64,000 nt of DNA from VXYL01 sp965199875 (GCA_965199875.1 OZ241346.1:868001-932000); one strand, 5' to 3'; shown: positions 39,458-49,005, numbered from the stretch's first letter. A program made the numbers and translations. The notes: generated from the sequence alone by a model not told the origin.

Positions 39458-40522
39458 GTGGCGGCATCGGTCATGGTCGGCATGTCCGGCGGCGTGGACT
39501 CCGCCGTCGCCGCGCTGCTGCTGCTCGAACAGGGCTTCGACGTGGCTGGTCTCTTCATGAAGAACTGGGAGGAGGACGACGGCACCGAGTTCTGCACGGC
39601 GCAAGCGGACTACGAGGACGCCGCCGGCGTGTGCGAGCGCCTGGGCATTCCCCTGCACACCGCCAACTTCGCCGCCGAGTACTGGGACAACGTCTTCGAG
39701 GCGTTCCTTGCCGACTACCGCCGCGGCTGCACGCCGAATCCGGACGTGCTGTGCAATCGGGAGATCAAGTTCAAGCTTTTTCTGGACTACGCCGAGGTGC
39801 TGGGCTTCGACACCATCGCCACCGGCCACTACGCCCGGCGCAGCCCGCCTGGGGAGTCGTTTCGGCTGTTCAAGGGCGTCGATGCGAACAAGGACCAAAG
39901 CTACTTCCTGCAAGCCGTGCCGAAGGCGCAGCTCGCCCGCTGTCTGTTCCCGGTGGGCGGCCTGGACAAGCCAGCGGTCCGCCAACGGGCTCGACGGGCG
40001 GGCTTCGAGGTCCACGACAAGAAGGACAGCACCGGCATCTGCTTCATCGGCGAGCGCCGCTTCTCGGACTTCCTGGCGCGCTACGTGCGCGGCGAACCCG
40101 GCCCCATCGTAGACACCGCAGGGCGCACGCTCGGCAGACACCGAGGCCTGCCCTTCTACACCTTGGGCCAGCGCCAGGGGATCGGCGTCGGCGGCCAGCA
40201 CGGTCGCCCGGAGAAGCCGTGGTACGTCGCCAGCAAGGATGGCGCGAACAATACGCTGGTGGTCACCCAGGACGAAACGGACCTGGCCACGCGAACGCTT
40301 GAAGCCACGCAGCTAAACTGGATCTCGACGCCACGCGACGGCGCGTGCAGCGCCAAGGTGCGCTATCGGCAGGCCGATCAGAACTGCACCGTGCGCTGGG
40401 ACGGCGAACGGGCAAGCGCCGCCTTCGAGCGCCCGCAGAGGGCGGTCGCGCCCGGCCAGCACGTCGCCTTCTACGACGGCGAAGAGTGCCTCGGCGGCGG
40501 CCGCATCGAGTCCACGGCATGA
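39458..40522 (+). CDS. mnmA: tRNA-specific 2-thiouridylase MnmA
   Basis: Puts sulfur on U34 of Lys, Glu and Gln tRNAs. The 354-residue protein has the PP-loop MVGMSGGVDSAVAALLL, the catalytic cysteines in NPDVLCNREIKF and STGICFIGERRF, and GLPFYTLGQRQGIGVGG. GTG start. It overlaps purB by four bases. The order mnmA-purB (without hflD) and its nearness to icd match pseudomonad genomes. Confidence 0.96.
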   Translation: MAASVMVGMSGGVDSAVAALLLLEQGFDVAGLFMKNWEEDDGTEFCTAQADYEDAAGVCERLGIPLHTANFAAEYWDNVFEAFLADYRRGCTPNPDVLCNREIKFKLFLDYAEVLGFDTIATGHYARRSPPGESFRLFKGVDANKDQSYFLQAVPKAQLARCLFPVGGLDKPAVRQRARRAGFEVHDKKDSTGICFIGERRFSDFLARYVRGEPGPIVDTAGRTLGRHRGLPFYTLGQRQGIGVGGQHGRPEKPWYVASKDGANNTLVVTQDETDLATRTLEATQLNWISTPRDGACSAKVRYRQADQNCTVRWDGERASAAFERPQRAVAPGQHVAFYDGEECLGGGRIESTA

Positions 40523-42336
40523 ATCTCGAGCCGTTGACGGCGATCTCTCCGCTGGACGGGCGGTACCGAAAGCGCACGCAAGCCCTCGCCCCCATCGTCA
40601 GCGAGTTCGGCTTGCAGCGCTACCGGGTGCGCGTCGAAGTGGAATGGTTCCTGTACCTCGCCGGGTTGACGGAGATTCCGGAGCTGCCGGCGCCAGGCCC
40701 CGGGCAGGCTGCCCAGGCACATGCCATCTGGCAGCGCTTCGAGGTCTCCGACGGCGCCGCGATACGCCGCATCGAAGCCCGCACCAACCACGACGTGAAG
40801 GCGGTGGAGTACTTCGTCAAAGACGCCATAGGGCGCATCGAAGGGCTGTCGCCGCACGTCGAGTTCGTCCACTTCGGCTGCACCTCCGAGGACGTCAACA
40901 ACCTCGCCTACGCGCTGATGCTGGCGGACGCCCGAAGCACCGTGCTGGCCCCCGCCATGCAGCGACTGATGGACGCGCTGGCCGAGCTGGCGCTGCCCTT
41001 GGCGGAGCTGCCCATGCTGGCGCGCACCCACGGCCAGGCCGCTTCGCCAACCACCGTCGGCAAGGAACTGGCCAACACGCTGGCGCGTCTGCAACGCCAG
41101 CACGCTGCGTTCTTGAACACGCCCGTGTACGCCAAGATGAACGGCGCGGTGGGCAACTACAACGCCCATGCCGTGGCCTATCCAGCCGTCGACTGGCCCA
41201 AGCGCTGCGCCGAGTTCGTCGAGCGGCTGGGGTTCTCGTTCAACGCCTACACCACGCAGATCGAGCCCCACGACGCCATCGCCGAGCTGTTCCACTGCCT
41301 GATGCGCTTCAACCAAGCGCTGCTGGACTTCGATCGGGACGTCTGGGGCTACGTGTCGCTCGGCTATTTTCGCCAGCACCTGGCAGCCGGGGAAACCGGC
41401 AGTTCCACCATGCCGCACAAGGTGAACCCCATCGACTTCGAGAACTCCGAGGGCAACGTCGGCCTCGCCAACGCCGTGCTGGCGCATCTGGCGGACAAGC
41501 TGGCGGTGTCGCGCTGGCAGCGGGACCTGTCGGACTCCACGGCGCTGCGCAGCATCGGCACCGCCTTCGGCTACTGCCTGCTGGCCTGCGACAGCGCTTG
41601 CCGGGGCATCGCCAGGCTGGAAGCGGACGCCGAACGTCTGCGCGACGATCTGGCGGGCGCCTGGGAGGTTCTCGCCGAAGCGGTGCAGACGGTGATGCGC
41701 AGCGCCGGCAGCGAAGAACCCTACGAACGGCTCAAGCGGCTCACCCGCGGCGAACGCATGGACGAGCCCGCCTATCGCGCCCTGCTCGATGCACTGGAAC
41801 TGCCTGCGGCGGCACGTCGCAAGCTCGCGGCCCTGTCGCCGGCGGCATACACCGGCCTCGCCGCCCGGCTGGCGCTCGATCTGCTCCAAAGAGACGCAGA
41901 CGCCGAGCGCGTGGCGGAAGTGTCCTGGGCAACCCATGCCGATGCGCTGATGGCGGTGCGCCGGGCGGTCTTCATCGTCGAACAAGGGGTTGCCGAGGAA
42001 GAGGAACTCGACGGCGAAGACGAGCGCAGCCAGCACTTCCTGGCCGAGGACGGCCAGGGGCGGCCCATCGGCACCGCGCGCCTGCTGCCGAGCGGCCAGA
42101 TCGGCCGCATGGCGGTGCTGCCCGCCTGGCGGCGGCGCAACGTCGGCGCCAAACTGCTGGCGCAAGCCGTGCAAGCCGCCGAAGCCAAGGGCCTCGCGGT
42201 ATTTCTGCATGCCCAGGTCGACGCCCTGGGCTTCTACGAACGGCAAGGCTTCGAGGCCGAGGGCGACGTGTTTCTCGAAGCTGATATCGAGCATCGCAGA
42301 ATGACGCTGCGCAACGACGCGGGCCCGGAGCAATAG
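40519..42336 (+). CDS. purB: adenylosuccinate lyase fused to a GNAT acetyltransferase domain
   Basis: Residues 1-455 are a complete PurB (splits SAICAR and adenylosuccinate): LTAISPLDGRYRKRT, HVEFVHFGCTSEDVNNLAYA, ARTHGQAASPTTVGKELAN and the signature GSSTMPHKVNPIDFEN. The frame runs on without a stop into about 150 residues of a GNAT domain with AVRRAVFIVEQGVAEEEELD, the acetyl-CoA loop VLPAWRRRNVGAKLL and ALGFYERQGFEAEGD. No internal start with a good ribosome site was seen at the junction, so a bifunctional protein of 605 residues is likely. The acetyltransferase substrate is unknown. Confidence 0.9.
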   Translation: MNLEPLTAISPLDGRYRKRTQALAPIVSEFGLQRYRVRVEVEWFLYLAGLTEIPELPAPGPGQAAQAHAIWQRFEVSDGAAIRRIEARTNHDVKAVEYFVKDAIGRIEGLSPHVEFVHFGCTSEDVNNLAYALMLADARSTVLAPAMQRLMDALAELALPLAELPMLARTHGQAASPTTVGKELANTLARLQRQHAAFLNTPVYAKMNGAVGNYNAHAVAYPAVDWPKRCAEFVERLGFSFNAYTTQIEPHDAIAELFHCLMRFNQALLDFDRDVWGYVSLGYFRQHLAAGETGSSTMPHKVNPIDFENSEGNVGLANAVLAHLADKLAVSRWQRDLSDSTALRSIGTAFGYCLLACDSACRGIARLEADAERLRDDLAGAWEVLAEAVQTVMRSAGSEEPYERLKRLTRGERMDEPAYRALLDALELPAAARRKLAALSPAAYTGLAARLALDLLQRDADAERVAEVSWATHADALMAVRRAVFIVEQGVAEEEELDGEDERSQHFLAEDGQGRPIGTARLLPSGQIGRMAVLPAWRRRNVGAKLLAQAVQAAEAKGLAVFLHAQVDALGFYERQGFEAEGDVFLEADIEHRRMTLRNDAGPEQ

Positions 42337-42546
42337 ATGGCGTTCGATCCGGGGTCCAAGCAACCGATTCGACAGGGTGATGTAGTACGGTATGCGGAGG
42401 TGCCGAGGGTTGCCCGGCGTTGGGCACGCGGTCGTTGCCTTTTGCGATCGCAGCTCCTTCTCGGCAATTGGAGTTGAGTTGTCCATGAACTCGCGTGACT
42501 TGGTAAAGACGGCATGGAGCGGCGAGCTTGAATCCGGCATTGCGGA

Positions 42547-42822
42547 ATGGAAATCAGACACAAAGGACTGCGGCTGCTTGCGGAAACCGGCTCGCACGCT
42601 GGCGTTCCTCCGCACTTGGCACCGCGATTACGACGCATCTTGTCTGCGTTGCAACATGCTCGGCGGCCTGCGGACCTTGCGGACAATCCGGGCTTTCGGC
42701 TGCATCCCCTGCGCGGCGACCGGCGGGGTGTGTGGGCGTCGCGGGCTTCCGGAAATTGGCGCGTCACGTTCCGTTTTGAAGCGGGCGAAGCGGTTGACGT
42801 TGACCTTGTCGACTACCACTGA
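42547..42822 (+). CDS. higB: HigB-type (RelE-superfamily) mRNA interferase toxin
   Basis: 91 residues: RHKGLRLLAETGSHAGVPPH, then LRRILSALQHARRPADL, and the core NPGFRLHPLRGDRRGVWASR with SGNWRVTFRFEAGEAVDVDL. This is the HigB/killer-protein pattern. A stop lies six codons upstream of the ATG, so the start is fixed. higA follows 18 bases later, giving a complete toxin-first module between purB and aceA. Confidence 0.9.
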   Translation: MEIRHKGLRLLAETGSHAGVPPHLAPRLRRILSALQHARRPADLADNPGFRLHPLRGDRRGVWASRASGNWRVTFRFEAGEAVDVDLVDYH

Positions 42823-42840
42823 GGGACTGAGGAGAACGTG

Positions 42841-43116
42841 ATGGACGCGATCGAAAACGACAGCGTGCAGATGGCGGACCCCGCGCATCCGGGCGAGGTG
42901 CTGCGCGACGACTTGGCGGCGCTTGGTTGGACGCAGTGCGAGGCGGCGCGCAAACTGGGCTGCGCACGGCAGTCCCTAGGGGCAGTGCTCAACGGGAGGG
43001 CGCGGCTGTCCGCGAAGTTGGCATTGGCGTTGGAGGCGGGGGGCATCGGCAAGGCGCACATGTGGATGGCCATGCAATCGGCCTACGATTTGGCGCGAGC
43101 GAGGGCGGCAGCGTGA
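42841..43116 (+). CDS. higA: HigA-type XRE antitoxin
   Basis: 91 residues with the HTH at about 31-55: PAHPGEVLRDDLAALGWTQC, EAARKLGCARQSLGAVLNGR, then LSAKLALALEAGGIGKAHMW. It neutralises HigB and represses the operon. ATG at 42841 has GAGGAG six bases upstream; the GTG directly before it is less likely. Distant relative of the HigA at 37,820. Confidence 0.9.
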   Translation: MDAIENDSVQMADPAHPGEVLRDDLAALGWTQCEAARKLGCARQSLGAVLNGRARLSAKLALALEAGGIGKAHMWMAMQSAYDLARARAAA

Positions 43117-43293
43117 GGGGCGGTCCGGCTGACCGACCAGACGCCCCGCCTGGCACGTAACTGCGTAGGGGCATGATCGTCGAACGGGGCTTGACCGCAG
43201 ATGGCCGCAGTCGCACTCGGTTCGCCATTTCCTGTTGCATCCTGCAGTGACGGTCTCTAGGATGCGCGCCTTTCCCGACCCACGGAGACCCTG

Positions 43294-44604
43294 ATGGCCT
43301 TGCACTTCACGCCCCGAAAGCCGCGTGCCGAGCAAATCGCGGACCTGCACGAGGAATGGGCCGCCAACCCGCGCTGGAAGGGCGTCAAGCGAGGCTACAG
43401 CGCCGAGGACGTGGTGAATCTGCGCGGCACCATTCCGCATCGCAGCCTGCTCGCCGCCCACGGCGCCGACAAGCTCTGGGAACTGCTGCAAACGGAGGAC
43501 TTCGTCAACTGCCTCGGCGCGGTCACCGGCGGCCAGGCGGTGCAGCAGGTGAAGGCCGGCATCAAGGCGATCTATCTGTCCGGCTGGCAGGTGGCGGCGG
43601 ACAACAACACCTCCGAGACGATGTATCCGGACCAGTCGCTGTACGCGGTGAACTCGGTGCCGAGCGTCGTCAACCGCATCAACAACGCCTTCCGCCGCGC
43701 CGACGAAATCCAGTGGGCCAAGGGCGTGGACGACGGCATCGACTTCTACGCGCCCATCGTCGCCGACGCCGAGGCCGGCTTCGGCGGCATGCTGAACGCC
43801 TTCGAGCTGATGAAGGCGATGATCGGCGCGGGCGCCGCGGGGGTGCATTTCGAGGACCAGCTGGCTTCGGTGAAGAAGTGCGGGCACATGGGCGGCAAGG
43901 TGCTGGTGCCGACCATCGAAGCGGTGCAGAAACTCATCGCGGCGCGTCTGGCGGCCGACGTCTGCGACGTGCCGACGCTGCTGATGGCGCGCACGGACGC
44001 CAACGCCGCCGACATGGTGACCAGCGACATCGACCCTTGGGACCAGCCCTTTCTCACCGGCGAGCGCACGCCGGAAGGCTTCTACCGCTCGCGCAACGGC
44101 ATCGACCAGGCCATCTCCCGAGGCCTCGCCTACGCGCCCTACGCAGATCTCATCTGGTGCGAAACCGCGGTGCCGGATCTGGCCGAGGCCAAGGCGTTCG
44201 CCGACGCCATCCACGACGTGCATGCCGATCAGATGCTGGCCTACAACTGCTCGCCGTCGTTCAACTGGCGAGCGAATCTCGACGACGCCACCATCGCCAA
44301 GTTCCAGAAGGAACTCGCGGCGATGGGCTACCGGTTCCAGTTCATCACCCTGGCCGGCATCCACAGCATGTGGTTCAACATGTACGACCTAAGCCGGGAC
44401 TACGTCGAGCGGCAGATGTCGGCCTACGTGGACCTGCAAGAGAAGGAGTTCGCCGCCACCAACGCTGGCTATTCGTTCGTCAGCCACCAGCAGGAAGTCG
44501 GCACCGGCTACTTCGACCGCGTGGCCGAGGTGATCCAAGGCGGCCAGTCTTCCGTGACGGCGCTCACCGGCTCTACCGAGGAAGCCCAGTTCGCGGCGGA
44601 CTAG
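43294..44604 (+). CDS. aceA: isocitrate lyase
   Basis: First enzyme of the glyoxylate shunt: isocitrate to glyoxylate and succinate. The 436-residue protein has YLSGWQVAADNN, VKKCGHMGGKVLVPT with the catalytic KKCGH cysteine, LLMARTDANAADM, and NCSPSFNWRANLDD. No malate synthase gene is in the window. With icd it sets the isocitrate branch point. Confidence 0.95.
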   Translation: MALHFTPRKPRAEQIADLHEEWAANPRWKGVKRGYSAEDVVNLRGTIPHRSLLAAHGADKLWELLQTEDFVNCLGAVTGGQAVQQVKAGIKAIYLSGWQVAADNNTSETMYPDQSLYAVNSVPSVVNRINNAFRRADEIQWAKGVDDGIDFYAPIVADAEAGFGGMLNAFELMKAMIGAGAAGVHFEDQLASVKKCGHMGGKVLVPTIEAVQKLIAARLAADVCDVPTLLMARTDANAADMVTSDIDPWDQPFLTGERTPEGFYRSRNGIDQAISRGLAYAPYADLIWCETAVPDLAEAKAFADAIHDVHADQMLAYNCSPSFNWRANLDDATIAKFQKELAAMGYRFQFITLAGIHSMWFNMYDLSRDYVERQMSAYVDLQEKEFAATNAGYSFVSHQQEVGTGYFDRVAEVIQGGQSSVTALTGSTEEAQFAAD

Positions 44605-44651
44605 GGGTTCCGAAACAGCACTGCGGGTGCCTTGGGAGGTCTCTCGGCGAA

Positions 44652-44669
44652 TCGTACACATTTGTACGA
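44652..44669. promoter_or_regulatory. Perfect 7-bp dyad upstream of the Uma2-like gene
   Basis: TCGTACA and TGTACGA separated by CATT form an 18-bp palindrome 59 bases before the next gene start. No G/C stem plus T-run, so an operator is more likely than a terminator. No regulator can be named. Confidence 0.35.
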
Positions 44670-44728
44670 GGTTGATTTTGCTGGCATAAATGCTTGCATG
44701 GGCTGTGGCGCCAGCCTATGCTGTGGGC

Positions 44729-45799
44729 ATGACCGAGACCAGACGCCGCTACCTGATCGGCAGCGACCCGCGCCAGCGCGGCAACGGCGGCGAAGCGCTG
44801 CCGAGCGGCGAGGTGTGGGGCTTTCCCGGCTGCGAGACAGTGCCGATGAACGCGAAGCAGTTCGCCGACTGCGACCGCCACATCGAATGCTGGGACGCCC
44901 GCCGCGGCCTGGCGTGGATGGTCCCCGAGGCGAGCGTGGAGTGTGGACGGCCCCGCTCGCGCCTGGCGGTGCTGGTCTACCGGATGGCGCAGATCCGCGG
45001 CTCGGCCATGGAGTGCTGCAGCACGGCGTCGCTGCACGACCAGGACGCCGACGGCGATGTCCGGGTCATGGAAGCGGATCAGACGATCTATCTGAACGCG
45101 GCGCGGGCGCAGGCGCTGCGTTCCCCCGTCCTTGTGCGGCAAGGCGAAATGCCGGACGTGGCGCTGGAGGTGGACCACACCACCGATACCCGGCGGCGGA
45201 AACTCGGCATGTACGAGGAGTGGGGAATACCGGAGGTCTGGATCGAAGTGCCGGATGCGCCAGCCCTGAGCCGTCCGAAAAGCCGCCGGTCGGGCCTCGC
45301 GATCCACGCCCTGAACGCCCGCACGAAGCGCTACGAGGAAGTCGCGGCGAGCAACGTGCTGCCGGGCTGGACGAGCGAGGAGATCCACTTGGCGCTGAAC
45401 GAGGCCGCCATCTCCCCGCGCACCTGGGCAGCCGTCGAGCGAGTGGGCCGAGCTCTGGGCCAAAGGGAAGGAACCGAGTCTGTCCATGATCCAATCCAGC
45501 GCCGTGAGCTGTTGGCCGCCCAAGCGGCAGCTAGCAAGGCAGGTAGAGCAGCGGGCAGGAAGGAAGGCAGGGCCGAAGCCACCGCCCACGAGAGGGCCGC
45601 AGTGGTGCGCACCATCCTCGCGCAGCGCGGCATCGACATTCCGCCGGCTTTCCTCGACAACGCCGCCCCACGCCAGCTGCTGCTGTCGCGCGACCGGGAG
45701 CGGATCGTTGCGGACGCCTTCCAGTGCCGCAGCGCCACGGATTTCCTCGCCCGCCTTGCAGGCGCTCAATCGAACGACGCCTCGGCACCGCGTCGATAA
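44729..45799 (+). CDS. Uma2-family (DUF820) endonuclease-fold protein, third and divergent member
   Basis: About 356 residues. The nuclease core is DVALEVDHTTDTRRRKLGMY then EEWGIPEVWIEVPD. Unlike the tandem pair it has an extra C-terminal region with an Ala/Arg/Glu helix (AAQAAASKAGRAAGRKEGRA) and ILAQRGIDIPPAFLDN. ATG at 44729 is chosen over an upstream ATG at 44690 that would add an unsupported leader. Function unknown; family proteins are abundant in this genome segment. Confidence 0.75.
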   Translation: MTETRRRYLIGSDPRQRGNGGEALPSGEVWGFPGCETVPMNAKQFADCDRHIECWDARRGLAWMVPEASVECGRPRSRLAVLVYRMAQIRGSAMECCSTASLHDQDADGDVRVMEADQTIYLNAARAQALRSPVLVRQGEMPDVALEVDHTTDTRRRKLGMYEEWGIPEVWIEVPDAPALSRPKSRRSGLAIHALNARTKRYEEVAASNVLPGWTSEEIHLALNEAAISPRTWAAVERVGRALGQREGTESVHDPIQRRELLAAQAAASKAGRAAGRKEGRAEATAHERAAVVRTILAQRGIDIPPAFLDNAAPRQLLLSRDRERIVADAFQCRSATDFLARLAGAQSNDASAPRR

Positions 45800-45878
45800 C
45801 GCGCCGCCGTGGCGCGGTTGTTCGGGGGCGAATCCCGCAGCCGCAGCGAAGAAGCGGCGCAGACAGCCGTCCGGTCCG

Positions 45879-46709
45879 TCAGTCGTCCGGCAGTTCCGCA
45901 AACGCCCGTCGCGCCGTGTCGAGATGGGCATTGGCGTCCAAGCCGCCGCCGAGGGTGCGCAAACACAGGTGCGTAAGCCCCTTGCTCCGCCAGCCGACGA
46001 CGCGATCCTTCCATTCGGCCTGCCGCGGGCCGACGACGGCGACGCCGGCCTCCATGCCGATGGCGGCCGGATCCCGGGCCGCGGCTTCGGCGGCGGCGTC
46101 GATGTCGGCCTTCAAGGCGTCGAACTGCTCCGGCGAGCAGAGCACGAACCAGCCATCGGCCTGACGCCCGATGCGCTGGCGAATGCGCGGCACCGGAACG
46201 CCGGCGGCGCCGATCCAGATGGGAATCGGGCGTGCCGGCAGCGGATCGATCCCGGCGCCGCGCACGACGTCCCAGCGGCCGGCGAAATCCACTTCGCGGT
46301 CGCTCCACAGGCGTCGCAGCAGGTCGATCTGCTCTTCGCAGCGGGCGCCTCGGCGGTGGAAGTCCTCGCCGAGGGCTTGGTACTCCGCGGTGCTGCCGCC
46401 AACGCCAACGCCGAGCCGAACCCGGCCGTTCGAGAGCCGATCCAGCGTCGCCAGCTGCTTGGCCAACAGCACCGTCTGGCGTGCCGGCGCGACGATCACC
46501 GACGGCACCAGCTCGATGCGTTCGGTAACGGCGGCAACGTAGGAGAGCAGCATCAGCGGCTCGTGCAGGTGGCCGCTGCGCGGGCGGAACACCTGGTCCG
46601 GCACGCGCAGGTGGGTGTAGCCGACGTCCTCCGCCATTTGCGCGAACGCCCTGATGGCGCCGAGGTCGTCTTTCAGTTCTCGAACCGGCAGCGAAATGCC
46701 GACGTGCAT
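45879..46709 (-). CDS. LLM-class F420/FMN-dependent oxidoreductase
   Basis: 276 residues of the luciferase-like monooxygenase TIM barrel. MHVGISLPVRELKDDLGAIR, LVPSVIVAPARQTVLLAKQL, RVRLGVGVGGSTAEYQALGE and PIPIWIGAAGVPVPRI are typical of the F420-dependent subgroup. Cofactor cannot be decided from sequence alone. ATG with GAGGAGA upstream. It forms a loose cluster with another LLM gene and a membrane hydrolase on the same strand. Confidence 0.85.
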   Translation of the reverse strand: MHVGISLPVRELKDDLGAIRAFAQMAEDVGYTHLRVPDQVFRPRSGHLHEPLMLLSYVAAVTERIELVPSVIVAPARQTVLLAKQLATLDRLSNGRVRLGVGVGGSTAEYQALGEDFHRRGARCEEQIDLLRRLWSDREVDFAGRWDVVRGAGIDPLPARPIPIWIGAAGVPVPRIRQRIGRQADGWFVLCSPEQFDALKADIDAAAEAAARDPAAIGMEAGVAVVGPRQAEWKDRVVGWRSKGLTHLCLRTLGGGLDANAHLDTARRAFAELPDD

Positions 46710-46800
46710 GGAGTATCTCCTCTTCAAGCAGCGGTTGTTGTGCCATCGTGAACCAGCGCAGGGCCTTGTGCCAGTGCGCTGGCGAAACGCGGTGGACGAA

Positions 46801-47820
46801 TCATGAGGCGACCACGACGCCGCAGCCGGCGCCGCTCAGCAACGCCAGGTAGTCGTCCGTCTGCTGCGCCGTGCCACGACGTTCCGCGACGAATCGAACG
46901 TGGCTGTCGGAGGCCGCGGCCGGGTTCAAGTCGATGCCCCACAGCGGCGCGACCTGATTCGGCACCAACGAGTAGCGGACGTCGATCACTCGGTTCGCGA
47001 CGTTGGGATCGAGCGCGATGTAGTCGTCCGAAAACCAGCGGAAGCGCTCGACGTCGCGCGCCTGCTGCGAGTCGGCCGGCAGCCAGGGCAGGTCTCTGGC
47101 CACGTCCAAGGCGGACACCTTGGCGCCGGGGCACGCCGTCACGTCAAGGCCGGTGCGCGCGGCGTCGACGTAGTACGTTCCTCGATGTTCGTAGACGACC
47201 TTCCACACCAGCAGATTGGCGAAGCCCGGTTTGGCCGTCAGCCGCATCGGCAGGTGGCCGCGGGACTGCGCCAGCCGGTTGCCGGCAGCTTCCGCGCGCT
47301 GATTCTGCACCACGCCGAAGAGCAGATAGGCGAGCGCCCAGGCAAGACCGATCCACGCCAGCCGAGGGCGACGCCGGACCGCCCCGGCAACGACGAACGC
47401 CGCCAGCGGCAGCGTGAACAGCGGGTCGACCACCGAGACGTTGTTCCACGCCACGCGCAGGTTCCACAGCGGCCAGAACAGCTGCGTGCCGTAGGACGTG
47501 CAGGCGTCCAGCAACCCGTGAGCAGCGTAGCCGAGCAGGCAGGCCAAGTACGACTCCTTGAAGCTCAGCCGGTGGCGCACCGTCCAGTGGCAGGTGCCGG
47601 CAACGATCGCCGCGCCCAGGGGAATGAACAGCAGGGCATGGGTGAACTGACGATGGAAGACGAGAAACATCAGCGGGTCGTTCGGCGAACCGATGAGCAC
47701 GTCGAGATCCGGAGCAAGGCCTGCCACGCAGCCGAGCAGCGCCGCCGGACGCAGCTTGTCGCCAGCGAACACGCCGCCCGGAACGGCCGCGCCGATCGCG
47801 CCTTGGCTGATCGGATCCAA
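46801..47820 (-). CDS. membrane-bound metal-dependent hydrolase (YdjM/DUF457-like)
   Basis: 339 residues from a TTG giving MDPISQGAIGAAV, the family's usual opening. Metal ligands are probably in GLAPDLDVLIG, FHRQFTHALLFI and YAAHGLLDACTSYG. Four to five membrane segments, including AFVVAGAVRRRPRLAWIGLA, follow or surround these. The C-terminal third is soluble. The frame is open much further upstream, but that part is shadow of the next gene. Substrate unknown. Confidence 0.8.
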   Translation of the reverse strand: MDPISQGAIGAAVPGGVFAGDKLRPAALLGCVAGLAPDLDVLIGSPNDPLMFLVFHRQFTHALLFIPLGAAIVAGTCHWTVRHRLSFKESYLACLLGYAAHGLLDACTSYGTQLFWPLWNLRVAWNNVSVVDPLFTLPLAAFVVAGAVRRRPRLAWIGLAWALAYLLFGVVQNQRAEAAGNRLAQSRGHLPMRLTAKPGFANLLVWKVVYEHRGTYYVDAARTGLDVTACPGAKVSALDVARDLPWLPADSQQARDVERFRWFSDDYIALDPNVANRVIDVRYSLVPNQVAPLWGIDLNPAAASDSHVRFVAERRGTAQQTDDYLALLSGAGCGVVVAS

Positions 47821-47849
47821 CGTCGGTTGATTTCGAGCCGAGGCGCGGG

Positions 47850-48926
47850 CTAAGCCGCGACGTTGCCGACGATGTCCCGCGCCACCCGTTCCAGCACCTC
47901 GAAGCGAGTGTCGAAGTTGGGCAGGATCATCACTTGGTCGAGGCCGGCTTGCCCAAGGCCGTGCAGCCGTTCGAGCAGTTCGTCCCGAGTGCCGATCATC
48001 GCCGTCGCCTGCAGCAGCTCCGGCGTCAGGAAACGCTCTTCCTCGGGCAGCACCCAGCAGTTGTGGCCGCCGTGGATGCGCTGATGGCGGCGCTCGGCCG
48101 GATAGGACTCGATCATGGCGCGATAGTCCTGCCAGATGCCGTTCATGGCGCCCGACGGCTGGCGGCCGAAGTTGCGGTACTGATCGTAGGCGAAGTGAAC
48201 CGCGGCCATGGCCATGGCGCCGCACTCGGCCTTCACCCGGGGCGAATCCACGGCTTCGCCGGCATCGAGCACCACCATCGTGGTGAGCGCGGTGGCGTAG
48301 TAGGAGTCGCGGTCGATGCGGCGGCCGACGCCTTCGGCGCCCGCTTCGATCATGCGCCAGATGTTGGCCATGACCGCGGCGTTGCCCGGCAGCGCCAGAA
48401 CCGCGCCGTCGCCATGCTTGCCAGCCAGGGCCAGCGACTTCGGGCCGAAGCCGGAAACGTACAGCGGAATGGCATCGGCAACGTTGACGAAGCCGTTGTC
48501 CGGCATGATGTGGCGGATGGGCAGTTCCTTGCCGGCGTGGTGGAAGACCGCCTCGTCGCCGCGCAGCAAGGGCGCCACGGTTGCCAGATAGCGGTCGAAG
48601 TCGGCGATGCGCTGGGGCGGCAGGCCCATGACGCGCATGGCGGTGTTGCCGGCGCCGACGCCGAAGAACGTGCGTCCCGGCGCCAAGGCGTTGATGGTGG
48701 CGATGCCGGAGGCGTTGTTCGGCGCCGGCCGCGTGCCGGTAATGGCGACGCCGGTGCCGAGGCGAATGCGGCGGGTGCGCACCGCGGCCAGCGCCAGGGC
48801 GGCGTAGCAGTCGGACCAGAGCATTTGGCTGTCCGCCAGCCAAGCGTGGGAATAGCCGAGCTCCTCGGCGCGCACGACGTAGGCGATGTCCTTGACGTGC
48901 GAGGCGACGCAGATGCCGATGTCCAT
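47850..48926 (-). CDS. LLM-class F420/FMN-dependent oxidoreductase
   Basis: 358 residues. MDIGICVASHVKDIAYVVRA, RIRLGTGVAITGTRPAPNNA, GRTFFGVGAGNTAMRVMGLP and PLYVSGFGPKSLALAGKHGD show the LLM barrel of the methylenetetrahydromethanopterin-reductase-like group. The end LGQAGLDQVMILPNFD is typical. It starts at ATG after AAGGAGC. Thirty bases separate it from the hydrolase gene, so a common transcript is likely. Confidence 0.85.
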   Translation of the reverse strand: MDIGICVASHVKDIAYVVRAEELGYSHAWLADSQMLWSDCYAALALAAVRTRRIRLGTGVAITGTRPAPNNASGIATINALAPGRTFFGVGAGNTAMRVMGLPPQRIADFDRYLATVAPLLRGDEAVFHHAGKELPIRHIMPDNGFVNVADAIPLYVSGFGPKSLALAGKHGDGAVLALPGNAAVMANIWRMIEAGAEGVGRRIDRDSYYATALTTMVVLDAGEAVDSPRVKAECGAMAMAAVHFAYDQYRNFGRQPSGAMNGIWQDYRAMIESYPAERRHQRIHGGHNCWVLPEEERFLTPELLQATAMIGTRDELLERLHGLGQAGLDQVMILPNFDTRFEVLERVARDIVGNVAA

Positions 48927-49005
48927 TGGGCGCTTGCTCCTTGTTGCGAATCAAGCCGCGCCGTTGCGCGGCGAAGAATCCATGCCGAAATCGCCCTGCT
49001 GGCCT

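Noticed and set aside
40471..42615. 714-codon minus-strand frame opposite purB
   Set aside because: Gln/His/Arg-rich composition typical of antisense to GC-rich genes; no domain, and purB on the other strand is certain.
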